Assembly: GCF_900199185.1 (NCBI RefSeq)
Contig: NZ_OBMI01000001.1
Coordinates: 868,001-932,000 of the forward strand
Origin: Sphingomonas guangdongensis
GTDB taxonomy: Bacteria > Pseudomonadota > Alphaproteobacteria > Sphingomonadales > Sphingomonadaceae
Direction of reading: 5' to 3'
Length of the DNA: 64,000 nt
Positions 26,517 to 34,495 of this stretch are shown piece by piece. Both the position numbers and the translations under genes were made by a program. The notes below the pieces were generated by a model. The model saw only the letters and a list, made by a program, of their open reading frames with translations. It was not told where the DNA came from and did not search any database. Numbering within the stretch: position 1 is the first letter of the stretch; every line of letters starts with the position of its first letter.

Positions 26517-26660
26517 CTACTCGCCGCGACCGGCCCGCTTGCGATCGGGTCCGGTGCGGCGATCCGCCGCCGGATAATGGGACACGCGAGGGGTGAGTCG
26601 GTCGAGCGTCTGTTGACGGCTATGCTCCAGGAGCATGGCGAAGCGCCGAAGCGATGACAT
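26517..26660 (-). CDS. Possible small basic protein (47 residues)
   Basis: A 47-codon frame (beginning MSSLRRFAMLLEHSRQQT) has a good ribosome binding site, AGGAGG four to five bases before the ATG at 26660. It is rich in Arg and has no known homologue to me. It ends 2 nt from the convergent RidA-family stop. The Shine-Dalgarno is the main reason to call it; the 118 nt upstream contain nothing else I can identify. Confidence 0.35.
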   Translation of the reverse strand: MSSLRRFAMLLEHSRQQTLDRLTPRVSHYPAADRRTGPDRKRAGRGE

Positions 26661-26778
26661 GGAGCCTCCTGACGTTCTCGGTCTGGCGAGCCTCAAGACC
26701 GCAATCCAGCGATGCCGTTCCCTGCCGCGTCGTTGATCGGCGATCGAAGCGCGGCGTATCGTTCGCCTTCTGTCGGCG

Positions 26779-27867
26779 TCAGGCGGGCGTGTGACCGCTC
26801 CGTCGCCACGCCCGCGCGAGCAGGCGACCGGCCAGCGCCGGCAGTCCGGGGCGCAGCAGCAGCCAGTCGCGGATCGCCGGCCCGGCCTCGGCGCCGATCG
26901 TGCGCTTGTACCCACTGTCACCCGCGCCCCAATCAACCCGGGTGATCCCTTCCGTCAGCGCCCGCACGAGGTTGCGGTAGTAGAGCAGCTTGCCTGGCGA
27001 ATGCTTGCCGACCCGCGGATCGTAGCTGTTGGCGATGGCGTACTTCAGCGCGCCGGCGTTGAGATCGAACGAGAAGGCGGCGGGCGCGCCGTCGATGCGG
27101 AGCACCGCCGCCCACATCATCCCCGCGATCACCGGATCGATCGCGGCGGCTCGCCAGAACGCGCCATGACCGCCGTTCGTGAACTTGGCGTCGCGCCCGT
27201 CGGTGCGCTCGGCGATCCAGCTGAGCTGCTCGACCCGGGCGAGTGAGTCGAAGGCCGCGTCGTTCCAGTCCGCGCCGGTGACGAACGCCCAGTCGAGCGC
27301 ACCGTGCGCGGCCAGGTGCTTCTCGTGGAAGCGGTTCTTCTTGAGCGTGGATGCGCGTGGCCAGCCGCCGCCGTCCTCAGCCGCCGCCATGTCGAGCACG
27401 AAGCTTTCCGCCACGAAGCGGTCGATCACGCACCAGCCCCGCCCCCGCGCCGCCGCCAGCAGGGGCGCCACCACTGCGTCCTCGTCATAGACCGGCCCAA
27501 TCCGCAGGCCGCTGTTCGAACGGGCAAGCACCATTAGTGCCGCGCCATAGTCGCGATCGTCCGCGTCGATCACGGCCGGGAAGCCGCGGAACGGCCAGTA
27601 GCAGCCCGGAACCTGCGCCAGCCCCAGCGCGCGTGGACCGAACGGCACAATTGGAATGGCCAGGCGCGGCTCGTCTCCGTCCTCCACCACCAGCGTGCGC
27701 GCAGTCCCGCCGTAGGCGTGGAGCGCGGCGGCGAACCACTGCCGGCGCAGGAAGGCGTGGCTCTCCGGCCCGCGCGCTGCCACCGTGTCGATTGCGGGCG
27801 CCAGTCCGTCGACCATCGTCGCGGCCGCGGCGCGGCGAAAGGCGGAGGCGGGGACAGGCTTGGTCAT
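26779..27867 (-). CDS. GNAT-family acetyltransferase-like protein (CelD/BcsL type)
   Basis: This 362-residue protein has the double GNAT-like fold of the CelD/BcsL and FemAB-like group: SFVLDMAAAEDGGGWPRASTLKKNRFHEKHL in the first half, and APAAFSFDLNAGALKYAIANSYDPRVGKHSPGKLLYYRNLVRAL (quoted in part) in the second. The latter resembles the region that binds the acyl donor. Members modify polysaccharide or cell-envelope precursors. The start is ATG 27867; the longer frame to 28371 runs antisense over a membrane protein gene. Confidence 0.72.
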   Translation of the reverse strand: MTKPVPASAFRRAAAATMVDGLAPAIDTVAARGPESHAFLRRQWFAAALHAYGGTARTLVVEDGDEPRLAIPIVPFGPRALGLAQVPGCYWPFRGFPAVIDADDRDYGAALMVLARSNSGLRIGPVYDEDAVVAPLLAAARGRGWCVIDRFVAESFVLDMAAAEDGGGWPRASTLKKNRFHEKHLAAHGALDWAFVTGADWNDAAFDSLARVEQLSWIAERTDGRDAKFTNGGHGAFWRAAAIDPVIAGMMWAAVLRIDGAPAAFSFDLNAGALKYAIANSYDPRVGKHSPGKLLYYRNLVRALTEGITRVDWGAGDSGYKRTIGAEAGPAIRDWLLLRPGLPALAGRLLARAWRRSGHTPA

Positions 27868-27945
27868 CGCCCGCGCGTGTAGCAGCTGAGGCGTTACCAA
27901 CCGGTGCAGTTGCCTCCACGCGGCGGACCCCGCATAACCGCCGCC

Positions 27946-28410
27946 ATGCCGCCCGCCCTCGGTCTCGTCACCGTGTCCACCACGATCCAGACCGCGATCG
28001 CCCCGGTCTTCCTGCTCGCCGGGATCGGCGCCGTGCTGAACGTCATGGCGGGGCGGCTCGCGCGAGTCGTCGATCGGGTGCGGGCGCTGGAGGCGCTGCA
28101 CCCCCGCTCGACGGGTCCAGAGCATGAGCGGCACGTGTGGGAGCTGCGCATCCTCGACCGCCGGATCACGGTGATCAACGTGGCGTTGAGCCTCTGCGTC
28201 GCGAGTGCGGTTGCGGTGTGCATGGTGGTGGTCGCGTTGTTCATCGCGCGCTTCGTCAGCTGGCGGTTCGGCCCCGTGATCGCCGCGCTGTTCATCATCG
28301 CCATGGTCCTGCTGACCCTCGGCCTGCTCGCCTTTCTGCACGAGGTGCGCATTTCGCTGCGCTCGATTCACGTGCGGGCCGAGCTGCTGGAGGAAGAGCA
28401 GCGGCGGTGA
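27946..28410 (+). CDS. DUF2721 family membrane protein
   Basis: This 154-residue protein has three hydrophobic helices (IQTAIAPVFLLAGIGAVLNVM, NVALSLCVASAVAVCMVVVALF and an IAALFIIAMVLLTLGLLAFL helix). The cytoplasmic segment RVVDRVRALEALHP is typical of DUF2721. Function is unknown. It overlaps the next small membrane protein gene by 4 nt (GTGA), so the two may form a complex. Confidence 0.8.
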   Translation: MPPALGLVTVSTTIQTAIAPVFLLAGIGAVLNVMAGRLARVVDRVRALEALHPRSTGPEHERHVWELRILDRRITVINVALSLCVASAVAVCMVVVALFIARFVSWRFGPVIAALFIIAMVLLTLGLLAFLHEVRISLRSIHVRAELLEEEQRR

Positions 28411-28823
28411 GCCGCGATGCCGAAAAGCGGCTGCTCCAGGCGGTCATGGCGGTCGTGCTGCTGTTGCCGGCGAGCGCCGTGATCCCGAGCATCATCGGGG
28501 GGCCGCGCTTCCTCGGTCACCCGCCTGTCGTCTCCGCCGATCTCGACAGCCACTTCCGCTACCTGTCGGGTCTCTTCCTCGCGCTGCTTGTCCTGTTCGC
28601 CGGCACGATCCCCGCCATCGAGCGCCAGGCGGCGCGGGTTCGGCTGCTTGGCGCGATGGTCGTGGTGGGCGGGCTCTGCCGGCTGCTGTCCCTCGTCCTC
28701 GTCGGGGTGCCCTCGATCGGCCACCAGCTCGGCCTGGCGGTCGAGCTGGGCGCCGTGCCGCTGCTCATGCTCTGGCAGGCCCGTCTGGCGCGTCGCTACG
28801 CGCGCTCGATCAGCGCGGCGTAG
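28407..28823 (+). CDS. DUF4345-like membrane protein
   Basis: This 138-residue protein has four hydrophobic helices and the segments SADLDSHFRYLSGLFLALLVLF and RLLSLVLVGVPS, which are characteristic of DUF4345 proteins. Function is unknown. The start is GTG at 28407, overlapping the stop of the upstream DUF2721 gene. The last 28 nt overlap the convergent DUF1203 gene. Confidence 0.75.
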   Translation: MSRDAEKRLLQAVMAVVLLLPASAVIPSIIGGPRFLGHPPVVSADLDSHFRYLSGLFLALLVLFAGTIPAIERQAARVRLLGAMVVVGGLCRLLSLVLVGVPSIGHQLGLAVELGAVPLLMLWQARLARRYARSISAA

Positions 28824-29263
28824 CAGCCGCGCCGCGCATAGTGCGCGTGCAGATAGGCGACGCGCGGCTCCGCCAGAAAGCGGGTGATCAGCGCCTCCAG
28901 CACGATGCCCTCGACCAGGTCGGCGTCGATCATCGCGTGCCCGACATCGAACGCACGCAGCGAGATCGGACGGCGTCTCAGCACGTCGGGGATATGGCCG
29001 ACAACGACCGCCTGCTCGGTCGCGCCCTCCGCCACGAAGATCGCGTGCGCGGATCGGTACGGCGTCGGGGCCGGCTGGTGGACGTGGTTGAGCAGCAGCA
29101 CGGTCTCACCCGGTTCGACGTCGCGCAACGCGACCCGGTCAGGCGCGCTGAACGGCTCCGACACCCGGACCCGCTCCACCCCGCGCACGGCAAGCTGAGC
29201 GTCAGGCAGGCCGTAGAGCGGCGCAAAGGCGGCGGGCGACAGGCCCGAGATGCGGTAGGTCAT
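28796..29263 (-). CDS. DUF1203 family protein
   Basis: This 155-residue soluble protein has ETVLLLNHVHQPAPTPYRSAHAIFV and VAYLHAHYARRGCYAALIER, both characteristic of DUF1203. Function is unknown; the His and Cys residues in these blocks could bind a metal. It overlaps the preceding gene end by 28 nt. Confidence 0.82.
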   Translation of the reverse strand: MTYRISGLSPAAFAPLYGLPDAQLAVRGVERVRVSEPFSAPDRVALRDVEPGETVLLLNHVHQPAPTPYRSAHAIFVAEGATEQAVVVGHIPDVLRRRPISLRAFDVGHAMIDADLVEGIVLEALITRFLAEPRVAYLHAHYARRGCYAALIERA

Positions 29264-29343
29264 ACGGATCGGCTCCCGGCTGTGTGCCGGGGCGATGCGC
29301 CCTTACCGTCGCCCGGGCATCCCGGAAGCTGCGGCCAAACCGG

Positions 29344-30918
29344 TCAGCGCGCGCCCTCCATCCCCGGTCCGGCGTCGGCCGTGGGCAGGTAGCGCGGCGC
29401 CACGCGCGCGCGCGCGGCCTGCTCGAACGCGTAACCGGCGGCGAGCAGCTGCTGCTCCGACCAGGGCCGCCCGATGAAGCTGAGACCGGCGGGCAGCGAA
29501 TCGATCAGCCCCATCGGCACCGTCAGGTGCGGGTAGCCGGCGATCGCGGGCAAGCTCGACGCACTCGGGCCGTCGTAGCTGTCGCCGTGAACCGGATCGA
29601 TCAGCCAGCCGGGACCTGTGGTCGGCGCGACGTACAGGTCGGCCCTGGCTTCCGCGAGGATGGCGGCGATCGCGTCGCGGCTGGCCTTCTGCGCCTTGGC
29701 GAGTGCGGCCGTGTAGGCGGGGTCGGCAAGGCCCTTCGTCGCCTCGGCGCGCACGAACAGCTCCTGCCCGAAATAGGGCATCTCGGCGGTGGCCTGCGCC
29801 TCGTCGAACGCGATCACCTGCGCGAGCGTGCGAGTGCGGACCGCGGGCGCGGCGTCGGCGAGATAGGCGTTGAGATCGGCCTTCAGCTCGGTGAGCAGGA
29901 TCGTGAGCGGTGCGTCGCCCAGGTCGGCGCGCGGCGCCTTGACGTCGACCAGCACCGCCCCCGCCGCGGTCAGCTTCGCCAGAGCCGCCGTGTAGAGCGC
30001 CTGGAGGTCGGGCGACAAGTCCTGGCGCAGCACAGCGATCCGCTTGCCGCGGAGCGCATCGACCGACAGGCCGGCGGCATAGTCGCGCCGGTACGCGTCG
30101 GCGCCGCCCGTCGCCTTGTCGGCGGGATCGCTGCCGACCATCGCGGAGAACAGCAGCGCCGCGTCGCGGACGCTGCGGGTCATCGGGCCGGCGGTGTCCT
30201 GGCTGTGGCTGATCGGCACGATCCGGGTGCGGCTGACCGCGCCCACCGTCGGCTTCAGCCCGACCAGCCCGTTGATCGAGGACGGGCACACCACCGAGCC
30301 GTTGGTTTCGGTTCCCAGCCCCCCCGCCGCCAGGCTCGCGGCCACCGCGCTGCCGGTGCCCGAGGAGGAGCCGCATGGCGTCCGATCGAGCGCGTAAGGA
30401 TTGCGCACCTGCCCGCCGACCGCACTCCATCCGCTCATCGACCGGGTCGAGCGGATGTTCGCCCATTCGCTGAGGTTGGTCTTGCCGAGGATCACCGCGC
30501 CTGCCGCCCGCAGCCGTGCGATCACCGGCGCATCGCGGCGGGTGATGTTCTCCTTCAGCGCCAGGCTGCCGGCGGTGGTCGGGACGGCATCGCCCGTCTC
30601 GATATTGTCCTTGACCAGGATCGGCACACCGTGGAGCGGGCCGCGCACCCGTCCGGCTCGCCGCTCGGCATCAAGCGCGCGGGCCTGCGCGACCGCGTCC
30701 GGGTTGATCGCGATGACGCTGCGCAAGGCCGGCCCTTTGCGGTCGAGCGCGGCAATGCGGTCGAGGTAGGCGCGGGTCGCCGCCTCCGACGTCGTGGCGC
30801 GGCTCGCCAGCCGGGTGCTCAGGTCGGCGAGCGAGAGTTCCTCCACTCGCGCCCGGTCCTGCGCCGCGGCAGGAGCCACCGCCAGTGCCGCCGCCGTCAC
30901 CGTCCCGACCAACCGCAT
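29344..30918 (-). CDS. Exported amidase (amidase signature family)
   Basis: This 524-residue amidase of the Ser-cisSer-Lys class cleaves an amide or acts as a glutaminyl transferase-like hydrolase. It has an N-terminal signal peptide (RLVGTVTAAALAVAPAAAQ), catalytic Lys103 in VPILVKDNIETGDA, and the Gly-Ser-rich nucleophile region CGSSSGTGSAVAASLAAG followed by ETNGSVVCPSS. The start is ATG 30918; AAGGGA lies six bases upstream. Export argues for a periplasmic role, such as peptide or cell-wall amide turnover. Confidence 0.88.
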   Translation of the reverse strand: MRLVGTVTAAALAVAPAAAQDRARVEELSLADLSTRLASRATTSEAATRAYLDRIAALDRKGPALRSVIAINPDAVAQARALDAERRAGRVRGPLHGVPILVKDNIETGDAVPTTAGSLALKENITRRDAPVIARLRAAGAVILGKTNLSEWANIRSTRSMSGWSAVGGQVRNPYALDRTPCGSSSGTGSAVAASLAAGGLGTETNGSVVCPSSINGLVGLKPTVGAVSRTRIVPISHSQDTAGPMTRSVRDAALLFSAMVGSDPADKATGGADAYRRDYAAGLSVDALRGKRIAVLRQDLSPDLQALYTAALAKLTAAGAVLVDVKAPRADLGDAPLTILLTELKADLNAYLADAAPAVRTRTLAQVIAFDEAQATAEMPYFGQELFVRAEATKGLADPAYTAALAKAQKASRDAIAAILAEARADLYVAPTTGPGWLIDPVHGDSYDGPSASSLPAIAGYPHLTVPMGLIDSLPAGLSFIGRPWSEQQLLAAGYAFEQAARARVAPRYLPTADAGPGMEGAR

Positions 30919-31352
30919 CGCCGTCCCTTCCAAGCTCACGAACGGACAAGGCTAGGCGGCGGTCCGGCGACGGGCAACGGCGATCATCCACAGCTTGATC
31001 CACGGCAAAATATTTTCGCTGTCCGCCATCCCCACTTGCCTTTTCAGGAGGTGAGGATTGTCCACGCGTCGCCGGTTCGTTCCGGTTGCACAATCCGTTC
31101 GCTTGCGACGGATGGCAGCGTTGCCGCGACATTTACCGACTTGCGTCGGATCGCGATCGGCCACAAGCTGTTGTGGTTGGATCGGGGGACCAACCCCAGC
31201 ATTGGTGATCTTCCGCTTCGGCCGGTGGTCGTCGCGAAGGTGGGACCGGTGCCCCGGACAGAGCCGATGATCCTGTTTTGTTCTGCAAACAGGCATTACA
31301 TAGGGCGGACACCCGAGTCGGGTTCGCTTCAGCGTAGCAAGGGACGGGTGGC
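30919..31352. other. 434-nt intergenic region before nrdA, with several regulatory-looking motifs
   Basis: No convincing gene is seen here. It holds AGGAGGTGA at 31046-31054, a perfect match to the 16S 3' end, six bases before a TTG that opens a 70-codon frame (31058-31270) with no recognisable protein. It also holds CCACAA-GCTG-TTGTGG at 31161-31176, which resembles an NrdR box, and CCTGTTT-N8-AAACAGG at 31272-31293. The region probably contains the nrdA promoter. Confidence 0.5.
31161..31176. promoter_or_regulatory. Possible NrdR box upstream of nrdA
   Basis: CCACAAGCTGTTGTGG is a 6-bp perfect inverted repeat with CACAA/TTGTG arms, as in the NrdR consensus acaCwAtATaTwGtgt. A weaker ACCAA/TTGGT repeat is centred 29 bp downstream (31189-31206); NrdR sites usually come in pairs about 31 bp apart. 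Confidence 0.35.
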
Positions 31353-33284
31353 ATGGATTTTCGGGACGGTGCGGAGAGCGCGATGACGGATGCAACCACC
31401 ATGATCGCGGAGGCCACGGCGACGATCGCTGCGACCGCTCGTCCCGCGAATCTCAATGATTCGCGTAGCATCGCCAAGCCCTATCCCGTCGAGGTCGATC
31501 ACGGCCGCGACGCGCTGCTGACCGACTTCGGCAAGGAGACGCTGAAGGATCGTTATCTGCTGCCGGGCGAGACCTTCCAGGACCTGTTCGTCCGCGTCGC
31601 CTCCGCCTATGCCGACGATGCCGCGCACGCGCAGCGGCTGTACGACTACATCAGCCGCCTGTGGTTCATGCCGGCGACCCCGGTGCTGTCGAACGGCGGC
31701 ACCGGTCGCGGGCTGCCGATCAGCTGCTACCTCAATTCGGTGCCCGACAGCCTGGAGGGCATCGTCCAGACCTGGAACGAGAACGTCTGGCTCGCCAGCC
31801 GCGGCGGCGGGATCGGCACCTACTGGGGCGGCGTGCGCGGGATCGGCGAGCCAGTCGGCCTCAACGGCAAGACCAGCGGGATCATCCCCTTCGTCCGGGT
31901 TATGGACTCGCTGACGCTGGCGATCAGCCAGGGCTCGCTGCGCCGCGGGTCGGCGGCCTGCTACATCGACGTGAGCCACCCGGAGATCGAGGAGTTCCTG
32001 GAGATCCGGAAACCCTCGGGCGACTTCAACCGCAAGGCGCTGAACCTCCACCACGGCGTGCTGATCCCCGACGCCTTCATGGAGGCGGTGCGCGAGGGCG
32101 CCGAGTGGACGCTGCGCAGCCCCAAGGACGGGTCGGCGCGCGGCACGTTGGACGCGCGCGCACTGTTCCAGAAGCTGGTGGAGACCCGCCTCGCGACCGG
32201 CGAGCCGTATATCGTCTTCTCCGACCACGTGAACTCGACGATGCCCAAGCACCACCGCGAGTTGGGCCTCAAGGTGTCGACGTCCAACCTGTGCAGCGAG
32301 ATCACGCTGCCGACCGGCCGCGACCACCTGGGCAACGATCGCACCGCGGTGTGCTGCCTGTCGTCGCTGAACCTCGAAACCTGGGATCAGTGGAAGGACG
32401 AGAAGGGCTTCATCGAGGACGTGATGCGCTTCCTCGACAACGTGCTGACCGACTATATCGAGCGCGCGCCCGACGAGATGGCGCGGGCGCGCTATTCCGC
32501 GGGCCGCGAGCGTTCGGTCGGCCTCGGCGTCATGGGCTTCCACTCCTTTCTCCAGGCGCGCGGCCTGCCGATGGAAGGCGCGATGGCAAAGTCGTGGAAC
32601 ATGAAGATGTTCAAGCACATCCGCGCCCAGGTCGACGAAGCGTCGATGCAGCTCGCGGTCGAGCGCGGGCCCTGCCCCGACGCCGCCGAGATGGGCGTGA
32701 TGGAGCGCTTCAGCTGCAAGATGGCGATCGCGCCGACTGCGTCGATCTCCATCATCTGCGGCGGCACCAGCGCGTGCATCGAGCCGATCCCGGCCAACAT
32801 CTACACCCACAAGACGCTGTCGGGCTCGACCAGCGTCAAAAATCCGCACCTCGAGCGGCTGCTGATCGAGAAGGCCAAGAACGCCGATGCGGTCTGGAAC
32901 TCGATCCTGGAGCGCGGCGGCTCCGTCCAGCACCTCGACTTCCTCGACGAGGAGGAGAAGGCGGTGTTCAAGACCAGCTTCGAGATCGACCAGCGCTGGC
33001 TGCTCGAACTCGCGGGTGACCGCACGCCGTACATCGACCAGGCGCAGTCGCTGAACCTGTTCATCCCGGCCGATGTCGAGAAGTGGGACCTGCTGATGCT
33101 CCACTTCCGCGCGTGGGAGCTCGGCATCAAGTCGCTCTACTATCTCCGCTCCAAGTCGGTGCAGCGTGCCGGCTTCGCGGGTGCCGAGGGCCAGGGCGGC
33201 GTGGAGGCGGACAACACGCTCGACAAGCCGCAGTTCTCGCTCGGCGAGAGCACGGATTACGATGAGTGTTTGGCGTGTCAGTGA
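31353..33284 (+). CDS. nrdA: Ribonucleoside-diphosphate reductase, large subunit
   Basis: NrdA reduces NDPs to dNDPs with a radical passed from NrdB. The 643-residue protein has FMPATPVLSNGGT, the CYLNS Cys that pairs with the thiyl site, NLCSEI with the thiyl-radical Cys, and a C-terminal redox Cys pair in DECLACQ. The usual N-terminal ATP-cone (about 90 residues) is missing, so feedback by dATP at that site is not expected. ATG at 31353 is used; an ATG ten codons later is possible. nrdB follows 1.2 kb downstream. Confidence 0.93.
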   Translation: MDFRDGAESAMTDATTMIAEATATIAATARPANLNDSRSIAKPYPVEVDHGRDALLTDFGKETLKDRYLLPGETFQDLFVRVASAYADDAAHAQRLYDYISRLWFMPATPVLSNGGTGRGLPISCYLNSVPDSLEGIVQTWNENVWLASRGGGIGTYWGGVRGIGEPVGLNGKTSGIIPFVRVMDSLTLAISQGSLRRGSAACYIDVSHPEIEEFLEIRKPSGDFNRKALNLHHGVLIPDAFMEAVREGAEWTLRSPKDGSARGTLDARALFQKLVETRLATGEPYIVFSDHVNSTMPKHHRELGLKVSTSNLCSEITLPTGRDHLGNDRTAVCCLSSLNLETWDQWKDEKGFIEDVMRFLDNVLTDYIERAPDEMARARYSAGRERSVGLGVMGFHSFLQARGLPMEGAMAKSWNMKMFKHIRAQVDEASMQLAVERGPCPDAAEMGVMERFSCKMAIAPTASISIICGGTSACIEPIPANIYTHKTLSGSTSVKNPHLERLLIEKAKNADAVWNSILERGGSVQHLDFLDEEEKAVFKTSFEIDQRWLLELAGDRTPYIDQAQSLNLFIPADVEKWDLLMLHFRAWELGIKSLYYLRSKSVQRAGFAGAEGQGGVEADNTLDKPQFSLGESTDYDECLACQ

Positions 33285-33293
33285 AGCGGGCAG

Positions 33294-33319
33294 CCTAGGA
33301 TTGCGCCAGCAATCCTAGG
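33294..33319. terminator. Strong hairpin after nrdA
   Basis: CCTAGGATTGC (33294-33304) and GCAATCCTAGG (33309-33319) are perfect 11-bp arms around a 4-nt loop GCCA, 10 nt after the nrdA stop. No T-run follows, so it may be a bidirectional terminator, an mRNA stabiliser or a small palindromic repeat. Confidence 0.55.
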
Positions 33320-33481
33320 GCATGCCGCGGCGGGCGGCGGTGCGGCGCGGCCGCTCCGTCCGACGTCGCGGCGACTTAGAGGAACGGTGATCCGATGATC
33401 GCGACCAACCAGCCCCGGAACGACGAAGCGCCGCCCCGCGCATCGCGGAACGGCGCCTCGGATCGTCACGCGGTCAGCGGA

Positions 33482-33757
33482 TCAGAGCGGCTGGCCGCCC
33501 TCTTCCTCTTCGAAGGTGACCGCGACGTCGGCGTTGGCGGACAGGCGGACAGTGTCGCCCTCGACGTCCGCGACCAGCCCGGTCGAAATATAGTGGTGGT
33601 GCCCGGCGTGCGGGTTGTCCGCTCCCTCGACCTCCGCACCCGAGTCCTTCTTGGTCAGCTTGATGCGGTCGCCCTCGACCTTGTCGACGGTGCCGACGTG
33701 GACGCCGTCCGCGCCGATCACTTCGGCATGTTCCTTGATCTGGCTGATGTCGGCCAT
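33482..33757 (-). CDS. DUF2171 family protein
   Basis: This 91-residue protein starts MADISQIKEHAEVIGADGV and continues GTVDKVEGDRIKLTKKDSGAE, typical of the DUF2171 family, which has a PRC-barrel-like fold. A His-rich HAGHHHYI segment and an acidic tail (FEEEEGG) follow. AGGAG seven bases before the ATG supports the start. Function is unknown; DUF2171 proteins are frequent in sphingomonads and other alphaproteobacteria. It lies antisense between nrdA and nrdB. Confidence 0.85.
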   Translation of the reverse strand: MADISQIKEHAEVIGADGVHVGTVDKVEGDRIKLTKKDSGAEVEGADNPHAGHHHYISTGLVADVEGDTVRLSANADVAVTFEEEEGGQPL

Positions 33758-33831
33758 GGTACAACTCCTGTGTGGGGTTCGGCCGCTGAACGCGCATGCG
33801 CCGAGTTGGCTGCATGAGTGCCGCGCGCATG

Positions 33832-33952
33832 CCGTGCTCCCGCGCAGGCGGGAGCCTAGAGTCGAGAGTGCGGTCCTTTGCCGCCCTGGACTCCCGCCTT
33901 CGGAGTCCACGCGAAGTAGTACTTCGTGGGGTGCCCCTGCGCGGGAGCACGG
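33832..33952. repeat. Palindromic repeat element with nested hairpins
   Basis: A 17-bp perfect inverted repeat bounds the element: CCGTGCTCCCGCGCAGG at 33832-33848 and CCTGCGCGGGAGCACGG at 33936-33952. Inside are GGCGGGAG/CTCCCGCC (33847-33854 and 33891-33898) and the palindrome CGAAGTA-G-TACTTCG. The architecture is that of a REP or MITE-like element. The right arm runs into the lipoprotein gene. Confidence 0.7.
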
Positions 33953-34233
33953 TGGCGCTTGCGTCCGCCCTCATCCTCTCCGGCTGCGCCACCCAGGTGT
34001 CATCCGCGGTGAGCACCGGCGCCACGTCGCCCGGCTTCCTCCCCGGGCTGTGGCACGGCTTCATCTTTCCGATTGCCTGGGTGCTGTCGCTCTTCATGCC
34101 GGAGGTCGCAGTGTACGCGGTGCCCAACAACGGCGGCTGGTACGATTTCGGCTACTTCCTCGGCATCGTCGTGTTCGGCGTCGGCGCACGCAAGACGCGG
34201 ACCGTCTACGTGACCAGGCGGGTGCGGTCGTGA
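33931..34233 (+). CDS. Small lipoprotein or membrane protein, YceK-like
   Basis: This protein of about 100 residues has a lipobox (ALILSGCATQ) followed by FLPGLWHGFIFPIAWVLSLF, a hydrophobic segment, and NNGGWYDFGYFLG. The GWYDFGYFLG segment is shared with YidH/YceK-like small membrane proteins. GTG at 33931 gives an N-terminal Arg before the signal; GTG at 33952 is the alternative. Both lie at the edge of a palindromic repeat, so the native start may have been replaced. It overlaps the next gene by 4 nt. Confidence 0.6.
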   Translation: MPLRGSTVALASALILSGCATQVSSAVSTGATSPGFLPGLWHGFIFPIAWVLSLFMPEVAVYAVPNNGGWYDFGYFLGIVVFGVGARKTRTVYVTRRVRS

Positions 34234-34430
34234 GCTGGCAGGCGCTCATCATGTACGGCGTTGCGGCTGCCTTCATCCTGCTCGGCGCCGGGCTGCTGCT
34301 GGCACTCGCCCGGCCCCGCAGCGAAGGACAGGTCTACGCGTTCCGCATGATCGGGATCATGGCGCTGTCGGGCGGCGTGGTGCTCGCGATGAGCGCGACC
34401 TTCCTGTGGCAGTGGAGTGCGGCGCGGTGA
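34230..34430 (+). CDS. Small membrane protein, unknown function
   Basis: This 66-residue protein has two hydrophobic helices (ALIMYGVAAAFILLGAGLLLAL and MIGIMALSGGVVLAMSATFLW). The start is GTG at 34230, overlapping the stop of the lipoprotein gene (GTGA), so the two are coupled. No known family is recognised. It lies 65 nt before nrdB. Confidence 0.55.
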   Translation: MSWQALIMYGVAAAFILLGAGLLLALARPRSEGQVYAFRMIGIMALSGGVVLAMSATFLWQWSAAR

Positions 34431-34495
34431 TCGCCGGTGCCGCTTTCGCCCTCTTCTTCCTATATAAATTCTAACTGACGTACGGAGTAGCTCGC

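Noticed and set aside
30984..31065. DnaA boxes in the nrdA upstream region
   Set aside because: TCATCCACA and TTGTCCACG each differ from TTATCCACA by one or two bases, and there are no further copies. Too weak to claim.
31329..33104. Large antisense frame opposite nrdA
   Set aside because: It lies wholly over the well-supported nrdA and has the Arg- and Val-rich composition of shadow frames.
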